Shown: piece after piece, positions 1 through 13,100 of the stretch
Position numbering within the stretch: position 1 is the first letter of the stretch
Layout of the letters: each line of letters opens with the position of its first letter
NCBI GenBank assembly: GCA_916700875.1
Contig: CAKAKS010000072.1
Span: 41,330,464 to 41,394,463 of the forward strand
Source of the DNA: Sebastes aleutianus
Taxonomy: Eukaryota > Chordata > Actinopteri > Perciformes > Sebastidae
DNA: 64,000 nucleotides
Direction of reading: 5' to 3'
The notes under the pieces: model-generated
Databases searched by the model: none
The model's input: only the letters and a program-made list of their open reading frames with translations
What the model was told of the DNA's origin: nothing
Program-made: the position numbers and the translations under genes

Positions 1-2
1 AT

Positions 3-1177
3 CAGATCCCTCCTGCATGTGTTGACCGGGTAACAGAAGTACGAGGCTTCACTGACGCCCAGAAGGAGGAGTACTTCAGGAGGAGAGTCAGTGATGAAGA
101 GCTGTCCAGCAGAATCATCTCACACATCAAGACATCCAGGAGCCTCCACATCATGTGTCTAATCCCAGTCTTCTGCTGGATCACTGCTACAGTTCTGGAC
201 CACATGTTGACTACAGACCAGAGAGGAGAGCTGCCCAAGACCCTGACTGACATGTACTCACACTTCCTGGTGGTTCAGACAAAGAGGAAGAAGCAGAAGT
301 ACGGTGAGGGACATGAGACGAGTCCACAGGAGCTGACGGAGGCTGACAGGGAAGTTCTTCTGAAGCTGGGGAGGCTGGCGTTTGAACATCTGGAGAAAGG
401 AAACATCATGTTCTACCAAGAAGACCTGGAGCGGTGTGGTCTGGATGTCACAGAGGCCTCGGTGTATTCAGGAGTTTGTACAGAGATCTTCAAAAGAGAG
501 AGTGTGATGTTCCAGAAAACAGTCTACTGCTTTGTTCACCTGAGCATTCAGGAGTTTCTGGCTGCAGTCTACATGTTCCACTGTTACACAAACGGGAACA
601 CAGAGGTACTGGAGGCCTTCCTGGGAGAAGACTTCAAGCACAGAGAGTCAAACCCAAAGTCTTTTCTCAAGAACATCTCTAAGTATTTTGGAAGCAGTGC
701 TAGTAGTGGCCCATCTCTGGATGTCTTCCTGAAGAGAGCCATGGAGAAATCCCTTGAAAGTAAAAGTGGCCACCTGGACCTGTTTGTTCGATTCCTTCAT
801 GGCCTCTCTCTGAAGTCCAACCAGAAGCTCTTAGGAAGTCTGCTGGGTCGGACAAAGAGCAGTTCAGGAAGCATCCAGAGAGCCATTAAAAACCTGAAGG
901 AGATGAACAGAGATAATACCTCTCCTGAAAGAAGCATCAACATCTTCCACTGTCTGACGGAGATGAACGATCACTCGGTACATCAGGAGATCCAAGAGTT
1001 CCTGAAGTCAGAGAACAGATCAGAGAAGGAACTCTCTGAGATCCACTGCTCAGCTCTGGCCTACATGCTGCAGATGTCAGAGGAGGTTCTGGATGAGCTG
1101 AACCTGAAGAAGTACAAGACAACAGACGAGGGACGACTGAGACTGATTCCAGCTGTGAGGAACTGCAGAAAAGCTGA
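3..1177 (+). CDS. Gene A exon: C-terminal part of NACHT and following helical domains (partial)
   Basis: Open frame from the first in-frame codon (position 3) to the donor GA|gtaagt at 1177/1178. The upstream part of the exon, with FISNA, Walker A and Walker B, is outside the window. The exon aligns without gaps to 34,121-35,298 of gene B, with roughly ten amino-acid changes over the 340 C-terminal residues (for example FEHLEKG/FEQLEKG, ASSGPS/ASRGPS, RLRLIP/RWRLIP). It encodes the helical part after the nucleotide-binding core, including CFVHLSIQEFLAAVYMF, the conserved block of fish NLRC3-like and NLRP proteins. The donor here is a better match to consensus than the gene B donor (CT|gtaaga). 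Confidence 0.92.
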
Positions 1178-4100
1178 GTAAGTCCAGATGTGACTAACTT
1201 TATGAATCAGTGTAGATTAGTAGTTTAGTTCTTCAAATATACACACGCTGTCTGGTGGAGCGCTGGGTCTTACCGGTGTAACGGCAGCAACAGAACGTTT
1301 GCTGATCCGGTGGGGAGTCGGGGTGGTCCTGGGATCAGCGTCCTGGTGCTGGGGTTTGCACTGGCTGAATATGAGCTAACTGCTAACTGGGGGTACGTGT
1401 CCTGGAGCTGCCGCACACTCTACTGCCGGCGAAGCAGCCTCCCGGCGGCGAGGAGGACGAGGCGGGGGGGGGGAGTCGATTTCTCATTTCTGCTTCTTCT
1501 AATTTAATCCAGACGGTCCGTTCAGAGTATGTCTGTTCAGAACGGACCAAATGCTTGGCTTGTGGTGTTGCTGCTTGCAGCTACTCACGGTTAGGAACAC
1601 CGGTGAAATACACTCTGATTCACAGGAAGAAACAGACCCCGGTAGCTGTTACTCACAGTCAGAAACATCGGTGAAATACACTTGGCGGAGGTCATTTCCA
1701 AATAGGTGTATTAGTTGCTTGCTTTGACATAACCACCGCAGTTATAAAGTAGAGCAATCTAAAGTTTTAACATTAGCATTAGCTTGGGTTGTGCCCGTGT
1801 AAAATATTTCAATCCGGTTTGATATTAAGCCAAACACCGGACTGGACTTGTGTACCGAATCTTACCACGAGTTGTTGCACTTGACTCAGCAGCAGCAGAG
1901 AGCCCATGAATGAGAGTGGAGCGACTCCAGTCCACTTGGTGGCAGTAATGCACCTCTAAGCTGGTTTGCTAACCGCCAATAAACACTAAAGAAGAAGCAG
2001 AAGCGGCACCACATTACACCTTACCTCGTGTGTTTTTGGGCTCATCTCTTTCGTTGGCTTCAAATCCAAAATGTTGCCATGTTGCCGCAGTTTTATAGAT
2101 AATGAATGAATGAGACCAGCTCTGCCATGTGTCGTCTCGTCACCCCAAAAAACACATGAACTTCCTAGTAAACAAACCTCTTCTGGTTTATAATCTAACA
2201 TAATATCATAATATTACGTTAATCACGTTGTCATATTGCTTATTACTAATGCAATACAGGCTGGATTTAGCACTGTGACTCTGTCGGCACAGGTTGTTGA
2301 TGTAGGATACTTTTTAATTTGCCAGAACGTGTCACAATGACAAATGTCGGTTCTGCCGGTTAGCATAAAATCAAACCGGTTTAAGCTCGTACACTGGACC
2401 GGACCGGCAAAACCGAAAATCCCCCAACTCTAGCATTAGCCACCGTCAACTACTGGTCATACGAGACAAAGATAGTCGTTGTAAAACCCACAAGTGTGTT
2501 GAATCGAGCAATATTGCATTTTATTGCTCATGAATTCAAGTTGTGTTCCATAATTGTGTTGTTAAGTTTTTCCTTTTATTCTGTTACTCACAGAAGGAAA
2601 CTCAGGTGATTCCCTCTGTTGTTGCTGTAGAGAAGAGTAGTAGCAGGAAATACACAGCTTCCACCAATAACAGCGGTCTGATGAATATACTGTATATCAG
2701 CAGAATGGTAGAATTCAGACTTTTTAAGAGATCTTATACACACCAAAGATCAGTGTTCTGTTTTTAATGCTGATACACTGATAACGTCTTTCTGATGACA
2801 TTATGTTGAAAATAATGCAACCTTATTGGTTCATTAATTGTGTTTGTGAGCTGAATACGTTTGATGCTCAGAAAAGAGTGTTAATGACAAAATGCCATTC
2901 AGTCATCAAAATATGTAATTATATGAATGTTTAATTATGAACAGGTCTAATATTATTACACGATCTGTTTCATTTCTCTACCGTTTGGCAGCAGTCACTG
3001 AATTTTCCCATTTATGGACGTGAACCTGACAGCAGCAGGTAGCTAGCAAAGAGAGGTTTTATCTTTATCAGCTGTATTATTATTACTTATTCACTGAGTT
3101 TTAAAAATGCTTTTCTAATCAAGAAGGCCTCATGCTAACTTTGTGGAGACAGACCTGGGATCAGATCACACTGACAGACTGGATATTATGGAAGCCTCAA
3201 TGTAACTACATGTTCTCTCTCTTCATCTGCAAGATTAAAGAAAAACAAAGATTAAAAGTCTGCAGGTTTGAGAGAGTGATGAGAATTATTGTTTCATGTC
3301 AAACAGTGAGATAAGATTAGCTGAACCACAGATGTGAGGAGCAAATGTTAATCAAAGAAGTATATATCAAACTCTTTAGTCATCAAATGCATGAAGTAAA
3401 TATAAACTGTCTTCTTTCATAATAACATATTTTGTAATTTTTGTGTCATGACAGACTTTCTGGCTGTGGACTCTCAGATACTCACTGTGAAGTTGTGGCC
3501 TCAGCTCTGAAGTCCAACCCCTCCCATCTGAGAGAGCTGGACCTGAGTGACAACATCAACCTGCAGGATTCAGGAGTGAAGCTGTTGTCTGCTGGACTGG
3601 AGAGTCCAAACTGTAGACTGGAGACTCTGAGGTCAGTTCACTGACTGTAGCTCATGTAGTTTGTAGACACACTCTCTATGCACTGGCTCTGCTCCAGATG
3701 GCTCTAGAGAGGGACTTTCACGTTTTCAGGTCGGCCACCGTAGCTCTCTAACACGCTTGGCACACAGGAGAGGCTTCAGCTGGTCACAATCTCCTCACCT
3801 CACCGCTAGACACTGCCAGATCCTATACTCTGGACCTTTAACCACAGACCTTATTTCAGGTTTCTAACAGACGAGGGAACAGGAAGTGCTAACATGCTGA
3901 CTCATCTCTGGGTTTTAGGACTCATTCCTGTAGCTCTCTATTTGAACATGTCTAAAGGTGCAGCACTCTTCAACAAACACGTATTGCACCAACTTAAAGG
4001 CAAATAAGTGATGATTATGAACAACACCATCTAATTAGAGGTTTCTATGGTCCTAAGTTATTCCGCGTTCTTTTTGACAGCAGATCTAACTGTGCTCTGT

Positions 4101-7100
4101 TTTCATGTCAGCATTGTCTAATTCTTTGAAGCCGCAGACATTTATATTACAACAAGAACCAAATAAATATTTTGCATCAGAAACATCTTTGCATGTTCAT
4201 ATTTTTTTCAAGTCTATCTGAATGCAATACTCACATGTTCATATGTACATTCAAAGAGTTATTGATGTCTGTCATCATTCCTTCTGTCTGTGAAGCAATC
4301 CCCATTTAACATGAGTGTTACGAGATGAGGACTAAATCCACCGTCTTGTTCTGTGTAAAATGACCTGTAAAGTTGATCTTAAACTAATCAGAGGCTTCAG
4401 CAGTCTGAGTTAGATGTATTAGGGCTGGGTGACTGGGACAAAATCAAATATCACAATATTTTTGACCAAATACTTCGATGTCGATATTGACACAATATTG
4501 TAGGGTAGACCATTGGTGCTTTCACAAAATATTTACACAATGAGATTTCTGATAAATAACCATGAGTAATGTGGATCTCATGACAAAGTGTAAATGACAA
4601 ATAATAGAACAGTCCAGTAAGTTCAGAAAATGACATCACTTTACTGTAATGTAGCCTTTAAAACCAGGAAAAGACAACACTTATGCCATATCACAATATC
4701 AACAATCTAAGAGGATATCTCGTCTCATATCACGATATCGATATAATATGGATATATTGCCTAGCCCTAGTATGTATCCAGTCAGTATGTTTTGTTTGAC
4801 AGTTTCCTTGTTGAGCTGCAGGAGGATTAGTAACTCAAAGAGGGAAGTTGGTACTAAACAGTCTGTAACTTTGGTAGACATTAGGAGCGGCAAAAAAATC
4901 GATTCACCTATGTATCGCGATTTATTTATTTTTTTACGATTTCTAAATATATGTTCTAACGCCAGAATCAATATATTTGCTTCATTTGAGTTCTATATGG
5001 AGGTAGAAGGAAGTTACCGCATTAATTGTGGTAGTCTGAGTAACGTGACGTCATATCCGTTCCGTATCCGTCAACCAAAACAAACCGCAGCCGGCCGCCG
5101 TGAGCTGAAAATAGAAAGTACAAAATGTTGGGAGTCAGCGTGGATACGACCTGCACCCTCCCATGTTAAATCCAGCGTGGTAAACACTACACATCCAGTA
5201 AAAGATGGAAACACTTTGGGTTTCACACATTGACAGGAAAAGCAGAGCTAGACAGAGAAGAGCTAAAGCTGCATGCTAACTCTGTCACGGACAGGAAACG
5301 TCATCGTATGGCGGTAACGTTGCGGTCGAGCCGGCCGTCGCTCTCGTCTCCGTGGTCAAATGGGCCGACGCTACAACTGTAGAACACCCATATACTGACA
5401 TGTACGTTCTCTGCATTGAAATGGCCCCGATGGAGCTGACCATGGATGGATAAAGAGAACGAAGCTGATGGGAGAGCTAGAGACCACCTTGGAGAAGTTA
5501 GAGGAAGTAGACACGTGGGACTACGTCCGCTTTTCAAAATAAGGTGTTAACAAAGGGAACTGTATATACTAAATACATCTATGGAAATTAGAGAGATTGG
5601 ATTATATTCACCAGAAGTATAAAACATTACATGTCCCTTATAAATTAAAAAGAAAATACCACTAATCTGTGAGGGAAATGTCTTTATTCTTTGATTTTTG
5701 GGTTGCTGGATAGAAAATGTAATGTTGTAGTGTTAAAAAAGTTAACAAAAATCACAATACTATCACAATACATATCGAATCGTGATAGTATTGAATCAGG
5801 AGATAGTTGAATCGTCCTAGTAAACACCTACTTGATTTGTCCGACTCAGACTGCTGAATCTTCATATTAATTTCAGTTGAACTTCTGAGGTCATTTCTTA
5901 CAGTGTAGTTGTGTTATGAAGGGACCACTTCACAGGAGGAATGATTACTGCCACCAATAACTCTTTTAATGTACATATGACATGTGGCTGTTGTTTACAG
6001 ACACACTTGAACAAATGTGGACCTTTCCTGTAAATTACATAAACCTACTAAGCTCCCAGATACAGTAAGAAGAAGGCCATGTAATAAATGAAGTAATAAA
6101 GTCCAACAAGTCTGATTTAATATTGATCCTCTAATTCCAGACTTGACTGAGATCAGCAGCATGTTATTGATATTCAAAAGGAATTACGGATTATCCGATG
6201 ATACCCAGACCAATTAAGTCATACAATTGTTATACATCTAATAAACAGTAGGAACATTCATACAAAACAAATTATGAACTTTGCATTATCATAGTCCTAT
6301 TACAGTCCAGGCCTTTCTAACAATGAGAGCTCTGTTTCACTGTTTGTATTTTACAGTTTTTAACCTGCATCCTGTTGGCTTCAGGTGTTTGGAGTTTACA
6401 TTTTCTAAACTTCTACGTTCTAAACCTTCTTCAGCTCTGAACACATTATTAAACATTGAATAATTTCAAGCAGGAACGTTGTCTTCTAAACTTACATCAT
6501 TTATTCTTTATTCAGATTGATGAACTGCAGTTTGTCAGAGATCAGCTGTGCTTCTCTGGCCTCAGCTCTGAAGTCCAACCCCTCCCATCTGAGAGAGCTG
6601 CAGCTGGGTGGAAACGAGCTGCAGGATTCAGGAGTGAAGCTCCTGTGTGGTTTTCTAGAGAGTCCACACTGTAGACTGGAGACTCTGAGGTCAGTTCACT
6701 GACTCTCTGTTACTGTTATACATCTTATATGTTTAATTAACAATTAAACCTGATTTATGTACAAACATAACTTACATCCATAAAGTTGTTAATGTCCTTT
6801 TCTTTATATTTTCATGTTTCTTCAACTAAATTCAGTCTGCAGTCACAAAAGAAAGTGTAGAAGATGTCCACTGTTAGTTGTTAAAGTAAATTAATGTTTA
6901 TCATTGTTGATAAATGGTCACATCTGGATACAGAAGATCCTCTGAACTAATATCTGTTTTACATTGATCAAGTTTACTTCATGAAGTAGAAATATTTCTC
7001 TGGTTTCTGATTGTTTCAACGTGTTTCACAAATAATGTCTGATCATTGAAATTGATGATTCAGCACATACACATAGATGAACACAGAGATCAGCAGCATG

Positions 7101-10100
7101 TTATTGATGTGTGTTGACATGAACAGGTGTATGAATGTTGTGGTGACATCTGGATGATGTCTGTAGAAGGCTGACATTATGATGATCCACAATAACACAA
7201 TGACAAAGTCACTCTACTCATTTTAGGGAAAAGCTCATTGATTAGGACATAGTAATGTTGAACTACACATTTAAAACCTGAACACATCTGACTGGATTAT
7301 AAAGTGATTTTTATCTTCATCATTTATTCTTTATTCAGATTGATGAACTGCAGTTTGTCAGAGATCAGCTGTGCTTCTCTGGCCTCAGCTCTGAAGTCCA
7401 ACCCCTCCCATCTGAGAGAGCTGGATCTGAGTAACAACAACTTGCAGGATTCAGGAGTGAAGCTACTGTCTGGTTTTCTGGAGAGTCCACACTGTAGACT
7501 GGAGACTCTGAGGTCAGACACCATTTTTTACTTGTGTACTGAGATTAATATGATATGAAAGTTGTGGTGACACTAAACTGTAGACATCAGGCTGATATTA
7601 TACTGATCCACACTGCGTATCTTAATGCTAAAGTCCATTTTCTTCTTCAGTGGTTTAGTCCATTGACAGTGGCAGAGCTATGATGAGCTACACATTTAAA
7701 ACCTCCATAAATCACAACACCTGACTTCATCATGTTAAAATAAATTATTAAAAAAATACACAAATATGAGGAATAAATAAATAATCTCTATTTCAGTTAT
7801 CAGACAATAACAAATTTGTTTTTTTTTCCTGACTGATGTTTCACATAAGCTTCATATGTTGTAAAAGTCTTATCTTAAATATCTTTTGTTCACATTTCCA
7901 CCACAAATCCATCCTGACATATTTGACATCTTTAGAAACTTTGAGATCTTGAGTTGAATCTTGAATCAGATTCTGTGGTTCTTATTTGTGTTTGGCTGCT
8001 CAACATGAGTTTGTATCGATGGATCCACTGGTGGAGCTGTCAGAGTTAAAGAGGTGAGCCCGGTGTGCCGCAGAGCGCCATCTAGTGTGCCGCGGAGGCA
8101 GTGGTACTAGATAATTTTTTTATTATTATTTAGCAAAGTGAACAGGTAAAACCTAAAGGAGGTAAGATGCCAGCTGCTGTAAAACCAAAGCCTATTGAAG
8201 GAGGCTGAGACACGGGCGGACACGGGTCTTGTATTGGGTATAACACATGCGCAGTGTAACTGGAGCTGCGGTCGTGCATTGCGATCGGCTCAATTTCGGC
8301 GAGTGCAGAGCAGATATTACTGCGCATGTGCGGTACCCCGAAGGCGCGTTGATTAAGTGTGACCCAACCTCCTTCAATAGGCCTTGTGTAAAAACACCAA
8401 ACATCATCAGGTAGAGACAAACGTGTTTGCCACTGTTAGCTAGCTAATGTTCTCGGATGCAGTGAGACAAAATGGATCGGTTTTTAAAGCGAAAAAGTGA
8501 TGTGGGAGACAACCTTGCGCCAGTAAAAGCTCCGAAGCGTGTGGTGAGGAAATATGACCCTGAATACATTAAATTTGGATTCGTGCTTAATCGCCTTTTT
8601 GAACTGAGAGAAGAAGTGCACACATTTCTGGAAGAGCAGCACTCCCCTCTTGCTGAGCATTACACTGATGGTAACTTTTGTGCAAAACTGGCCTACTTAT
8701 CAGATATATCTGACCAGTTAAATCAGCTCAATATATCAATGCAAGGCAGAAACAGCACAGTGTTTTTGGTTTCAGACAAAATTGAGGGCTTCAAGAAAAA
8801 ACTTATTCTGTGGAACAGAAGAGTCAAGGAGGGACGATTTGACATGTTTTCACTCCTCAGTGAAACTTTGGAAGCCACTCCTCATGTCAACATATCCAGT
8901 GTTATAACCCAGCATTTGACTCAGTTGTCAGGAAAGTTTACAGACTACTTCCCAGAAGATGCACGAGATGGAAACCTTTGGATTTTGGACCCTTTCTCTG
9001 TGGATCCTGCTTCAGAAGACATAGCTCTCTCCACTGTGTTGGAAAATGAACTGATGGAACTATCAGCAGACAGCAGCCTGAAGCTTCAGCTCACACAAGT
9101 AGACCTTGCTTCATTCTGGATACTGGCTGCCAGTCAATATCCCTCTCTGTCAAAATGGGCAATCAAATTTCTGTTGCCTTTCACCACCACCTATTTATGT
9201 GAGTCAGGGTTTTCCATTGTGACTGTCACAAAATCAAAGGCAAGGAACAAACTGAAAGCAACTTTGAATGCTACTCTGCGTGTCAGCCTCTCACCCATCC
9301 CACCACGACTTGATCTCATTATTTCCCAGAGGCAAGCCCAAGTGTCTCACTGAGGGTAAGCAGAATATGTATTTTGGTCATTACAGCTGACAGTGGCATA
9401 ACACATATCTACAGCCCAGTTTATTATTTGTTGTATAAACATGTTAGGTTTTTTACTCATTTATTTGGAAAGGTGGTCCTCGGAAATGTTTTGACAATCA
9501 CAAGTGGGCCTTCAGTTGCAAAAGGTTGAGAACCCCTGTCCTAGACACATGCAATGTGCCAAAATCATTGAAATTCTCAATAATCAGGCCTGTGCTAAAA
9601 AAGCCAGGCGCAAGTAAGCCAAGTGATCTTCGGCCTTTCGCAATAACCTCCATATTGTGTTAAACCATGGAAGGAGTTCTTGCCAGCCACCTGACCAGTA
9701 CAGTGGCGACTAAGCTAGATCTGCTCCAGTTCGCTTAAATAAGAGCGACAGAGGCCCAGACGACGCTGTGCTGACTCTGCTTAACACAGTCACAAAACAC
9801 CTTATGCATCTCTAAGGTTATGCCAGAGCTTTATTTGTGGATTTTAGCTCAGCTTTTAACTCAATGAAGACGCATATTCTCCTGAAAAGGCTCATTGATC
9901 TCAACATCAACACAGGGTTAGTTGTGTGGATCAGAGGGTCAGTGTCAGGGAGAACATGTCAGACGTGCTGCCCACAAGGCTGTGTTCTTTCCCCTGTGCT
10001 ATTCTCTCTTTTTACTAATGAATTTATGATCAATGAGAAACATTTTAGACTGTTTAAGTATGTGGATGACATGGCCTTAGTTGGCCTTTTACAGATAACA

Positions 10101-13100
10101 GGCCCACTAGTTGAAGCTGCCTATCTGGCCCACACTACAGCCCTTCAGACATGATGTCACACTAGCCAGCTAGAAATCAATGTGGCCGAGACGAAAGAAT
10201 TAATCATGTGCTGCACAACATCTGATCACAGAGCCAGTTTCACTTGATGGCCAACATGTTGAAACTGTGGAACACTTTAAATACCTCGGTACAGATTTGG
10301 ACAACCAGGTGAGCTTCTCTGTAAATACAGAGTATATTTTCAAGAGATGCTCACAGCGACTTTATCTTCTAAGGAAACTCAGTGGCCTCGGTGTCAGCCA
10401 GCAGATTTTAGAATTAGTGTACAAAACTATTGTTGAGAGTGTTTTAACCTTTAACCTTCCTGCCTGGTACGGTCACCTACACTGTAGATAGAAGAATAAA
10501 CTGTCTAGGATTGTGTCAATGGCAGGCAAAATAGGTGATAAACCCCAAAAGCCCTTGACTCTACTTTTTACAGAAAGGACGAGGAAGAAGGCGAGGAGTA
10601 TCCTGGCAGAGAGCTCCCATCCTCTCTGCAGCCAGTCGGGAGGCGCTATAGAGCCCCTCTGGCAACTAAACATGTGTTTAAAAAGTCTTTCATCCCAAAT
10701 GCCATCAATATTCTAAACTCAACACAGTGACTGAGCAGATCTGAGCCACAGACACTGACATGAACTGTTTTAATGTGTAACATAACCTGTCTCTGTTTTT
10801 TACTAACTGCTGTCTGGTTTTTAATGTCTGTTGTTTTCTGTGTTTTGTGAGCCGAAGACAAATTTCCACTCTGGTGGACAATAAAGTTTGATTGTATTGT
10901 ATTGATCAGATCATATTGAGGGGCCGTCAGCTTTACAATTTAGTTTGGAGGGAGATTCGGTATCAGTGAAGTCAGTGCATTTGATGAGTAGGCCTTCTGT
11001 GACGTTACCCACCGTAGGGGTCAGAGGTCATCACTCCTCAATCCACAAGGATTTTCTTTTCAGTCAAATTTTCAATTTTGACGCATTTATAGATGAAAAG
11101 TCAAGTCAATAAACATGATCAATGATAGATAAGTATGGTTGATCAGCATGTTTGCCAACCTTCAGACATCATAGTCTAATATGAGGATTAATCAGCCTGA
11201 GTTCACTAAAAAACTGAAATCACTAACTTTCTGTATTCTGTTTGGTGGTTTATGATGCTTTTCAATCATTTCTAGCCTATTTGGTATAATATGTAATTTA
11301 GTTAATTTGTTCGACATCATGATAATGCTGATTTTTCAACCAGTGGTTATGACATTAATGCTTGCTAGACAGAATAAAGCTCTGTCTGTCATGACAATAG
11401 AACTGTACTGTGTGAGGGCTGTCGTTTAGGACCCAGAAGCAGACACAGCTGGATGGTGGTTGAAAGTCAGGTGGATTTATTATAATAAAGGTGGTGAGGG
11501 CACTGGAGAAGGCAGGGGACAGGCAGGCTGCTGAGCAGGGTGGAGTGGCTGGAGGAATGAGCTGAGGCGGCGTGAGGATGGCTCGATGGGAGGCTGGCAC
11601 TAGAATCCAAGAGCACAGGAGAACACAACGTTAATGCAGGAACGTAATTATTTGACTATTCGAACGCAGCCCTGGTGCCTGATGATGAAGCCGCGCCCCT
11701 GCCACACCCACACACACAGACAGACAGGGGAGGGGGAGAACCAGGGGAAACAGAACACAGGAAAACCACTGGAGTCACGGCCAGAGCCGTGACATACTGA
11801 AGGCCTTTCCTTTACTCTGGTGACTCTTTACAGCCATCTGAAGACAGCAGGTATCTGTTAAATCTACAGTATCTGGAGTGATGAAGTGGCCTTCAGTACA
11901 GTACTACTGTCATGACAGACAGAGCTTTATTCTGTCTAGTTGGCATTAATGTCATAATCGCTGGTTGAAAAATCAGCATTATCATGATGTAGAACTACTC
12001 GGCTACAGCCTTCCTAGTGGAGTAAAAGGATCAGGTGGAAGTGTCAGGTGTGTTGAAAGGAGTAGCCACATAGTGCTTCTCACCTGCCGACATAAAGAAA
12101 CAGCCCATAGTAAGAGTGTGAGAGAGAAAATTGTCAATTATGTGAGAGTTCTGTATAACATCTGTAGAGACCCTCCCTGTTGTATAACATCTGTAGAGAC
12201 CCTCCCTGTTGTATAACATCTGTAGAAACCCTCCCTGTAATTTATCACACTTTTTGGATAAAAGACATTCATGTGTTAATGAAAAGAACAAAACAAAAAC
12301 ATATCTATGTATGTATTTATTTGTGTATTTATTTATTCTATTTATCTTCTACTGTTACTTTGATCCTGTGCTTAAATAATGTTACACTTTTATAGAATGA
12401 CCAAACTATCTTCTTGGCTTTTATTTTGACATGTTTGCCTTCACTTCCGGGTCACGTGACTGCCATTCTCCGCTCTTCGATTGAAAAGAGAAAATAACAG
12501 AAAGAAACTTGAAGAAACTAAAATCGGATCGTTTTTTTAATTTGTTTTTTTCGTTTTTCGTTTGGAAATAAAAACAAACAAACCACCACGTGATTCCGTT
12601 TTTCGTTTTTGGTTTGAAACAAAAAAAGGAAAAAAAAGTTTTTTCGTTTTTGAATTCCAAAGGAATTACGGATTATCCGATGATACCCAGACTGATTAAG
12701 TCATAAAATTATTATACACCTAATAAACAGTAGGAACATTCATACAAAACAAATTATGAACTTTGCATTATCATAGTCCTATTACAGTCCAGACCTTTCT
12801 AACAATGAGAGCTCTGTTTCACTGTTTGTATTTGACAGTTTTTAACCTGCATCCTGTTGGCTTCAGGTGTTTGGAGTTTACATTTTCTAAACTTTTACGT
12901 TCTAAACCTTCTTCAGCTCTGAACACATTATTAACCAATGAATGATTTCAAGCAGGAACGTTGTCTTCTAAACTTACATCATTTATTCTTTATTCAGATT
13001 GAGGTGGTGCTGGTTGTCAGAGATCAGCTGTGCTTCTCTGGCCTCAGCTCTGAAGTCCAACCCCTCCCACCTGAGAGAGCTGGATCTGGGTGGAAACAAG

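Noticed and set aside
4748..5233. 161-codon plus-strand ORF in gene A intron
   Set aside because: Spans the border of two MITEs; the gene B copy is interrupted.
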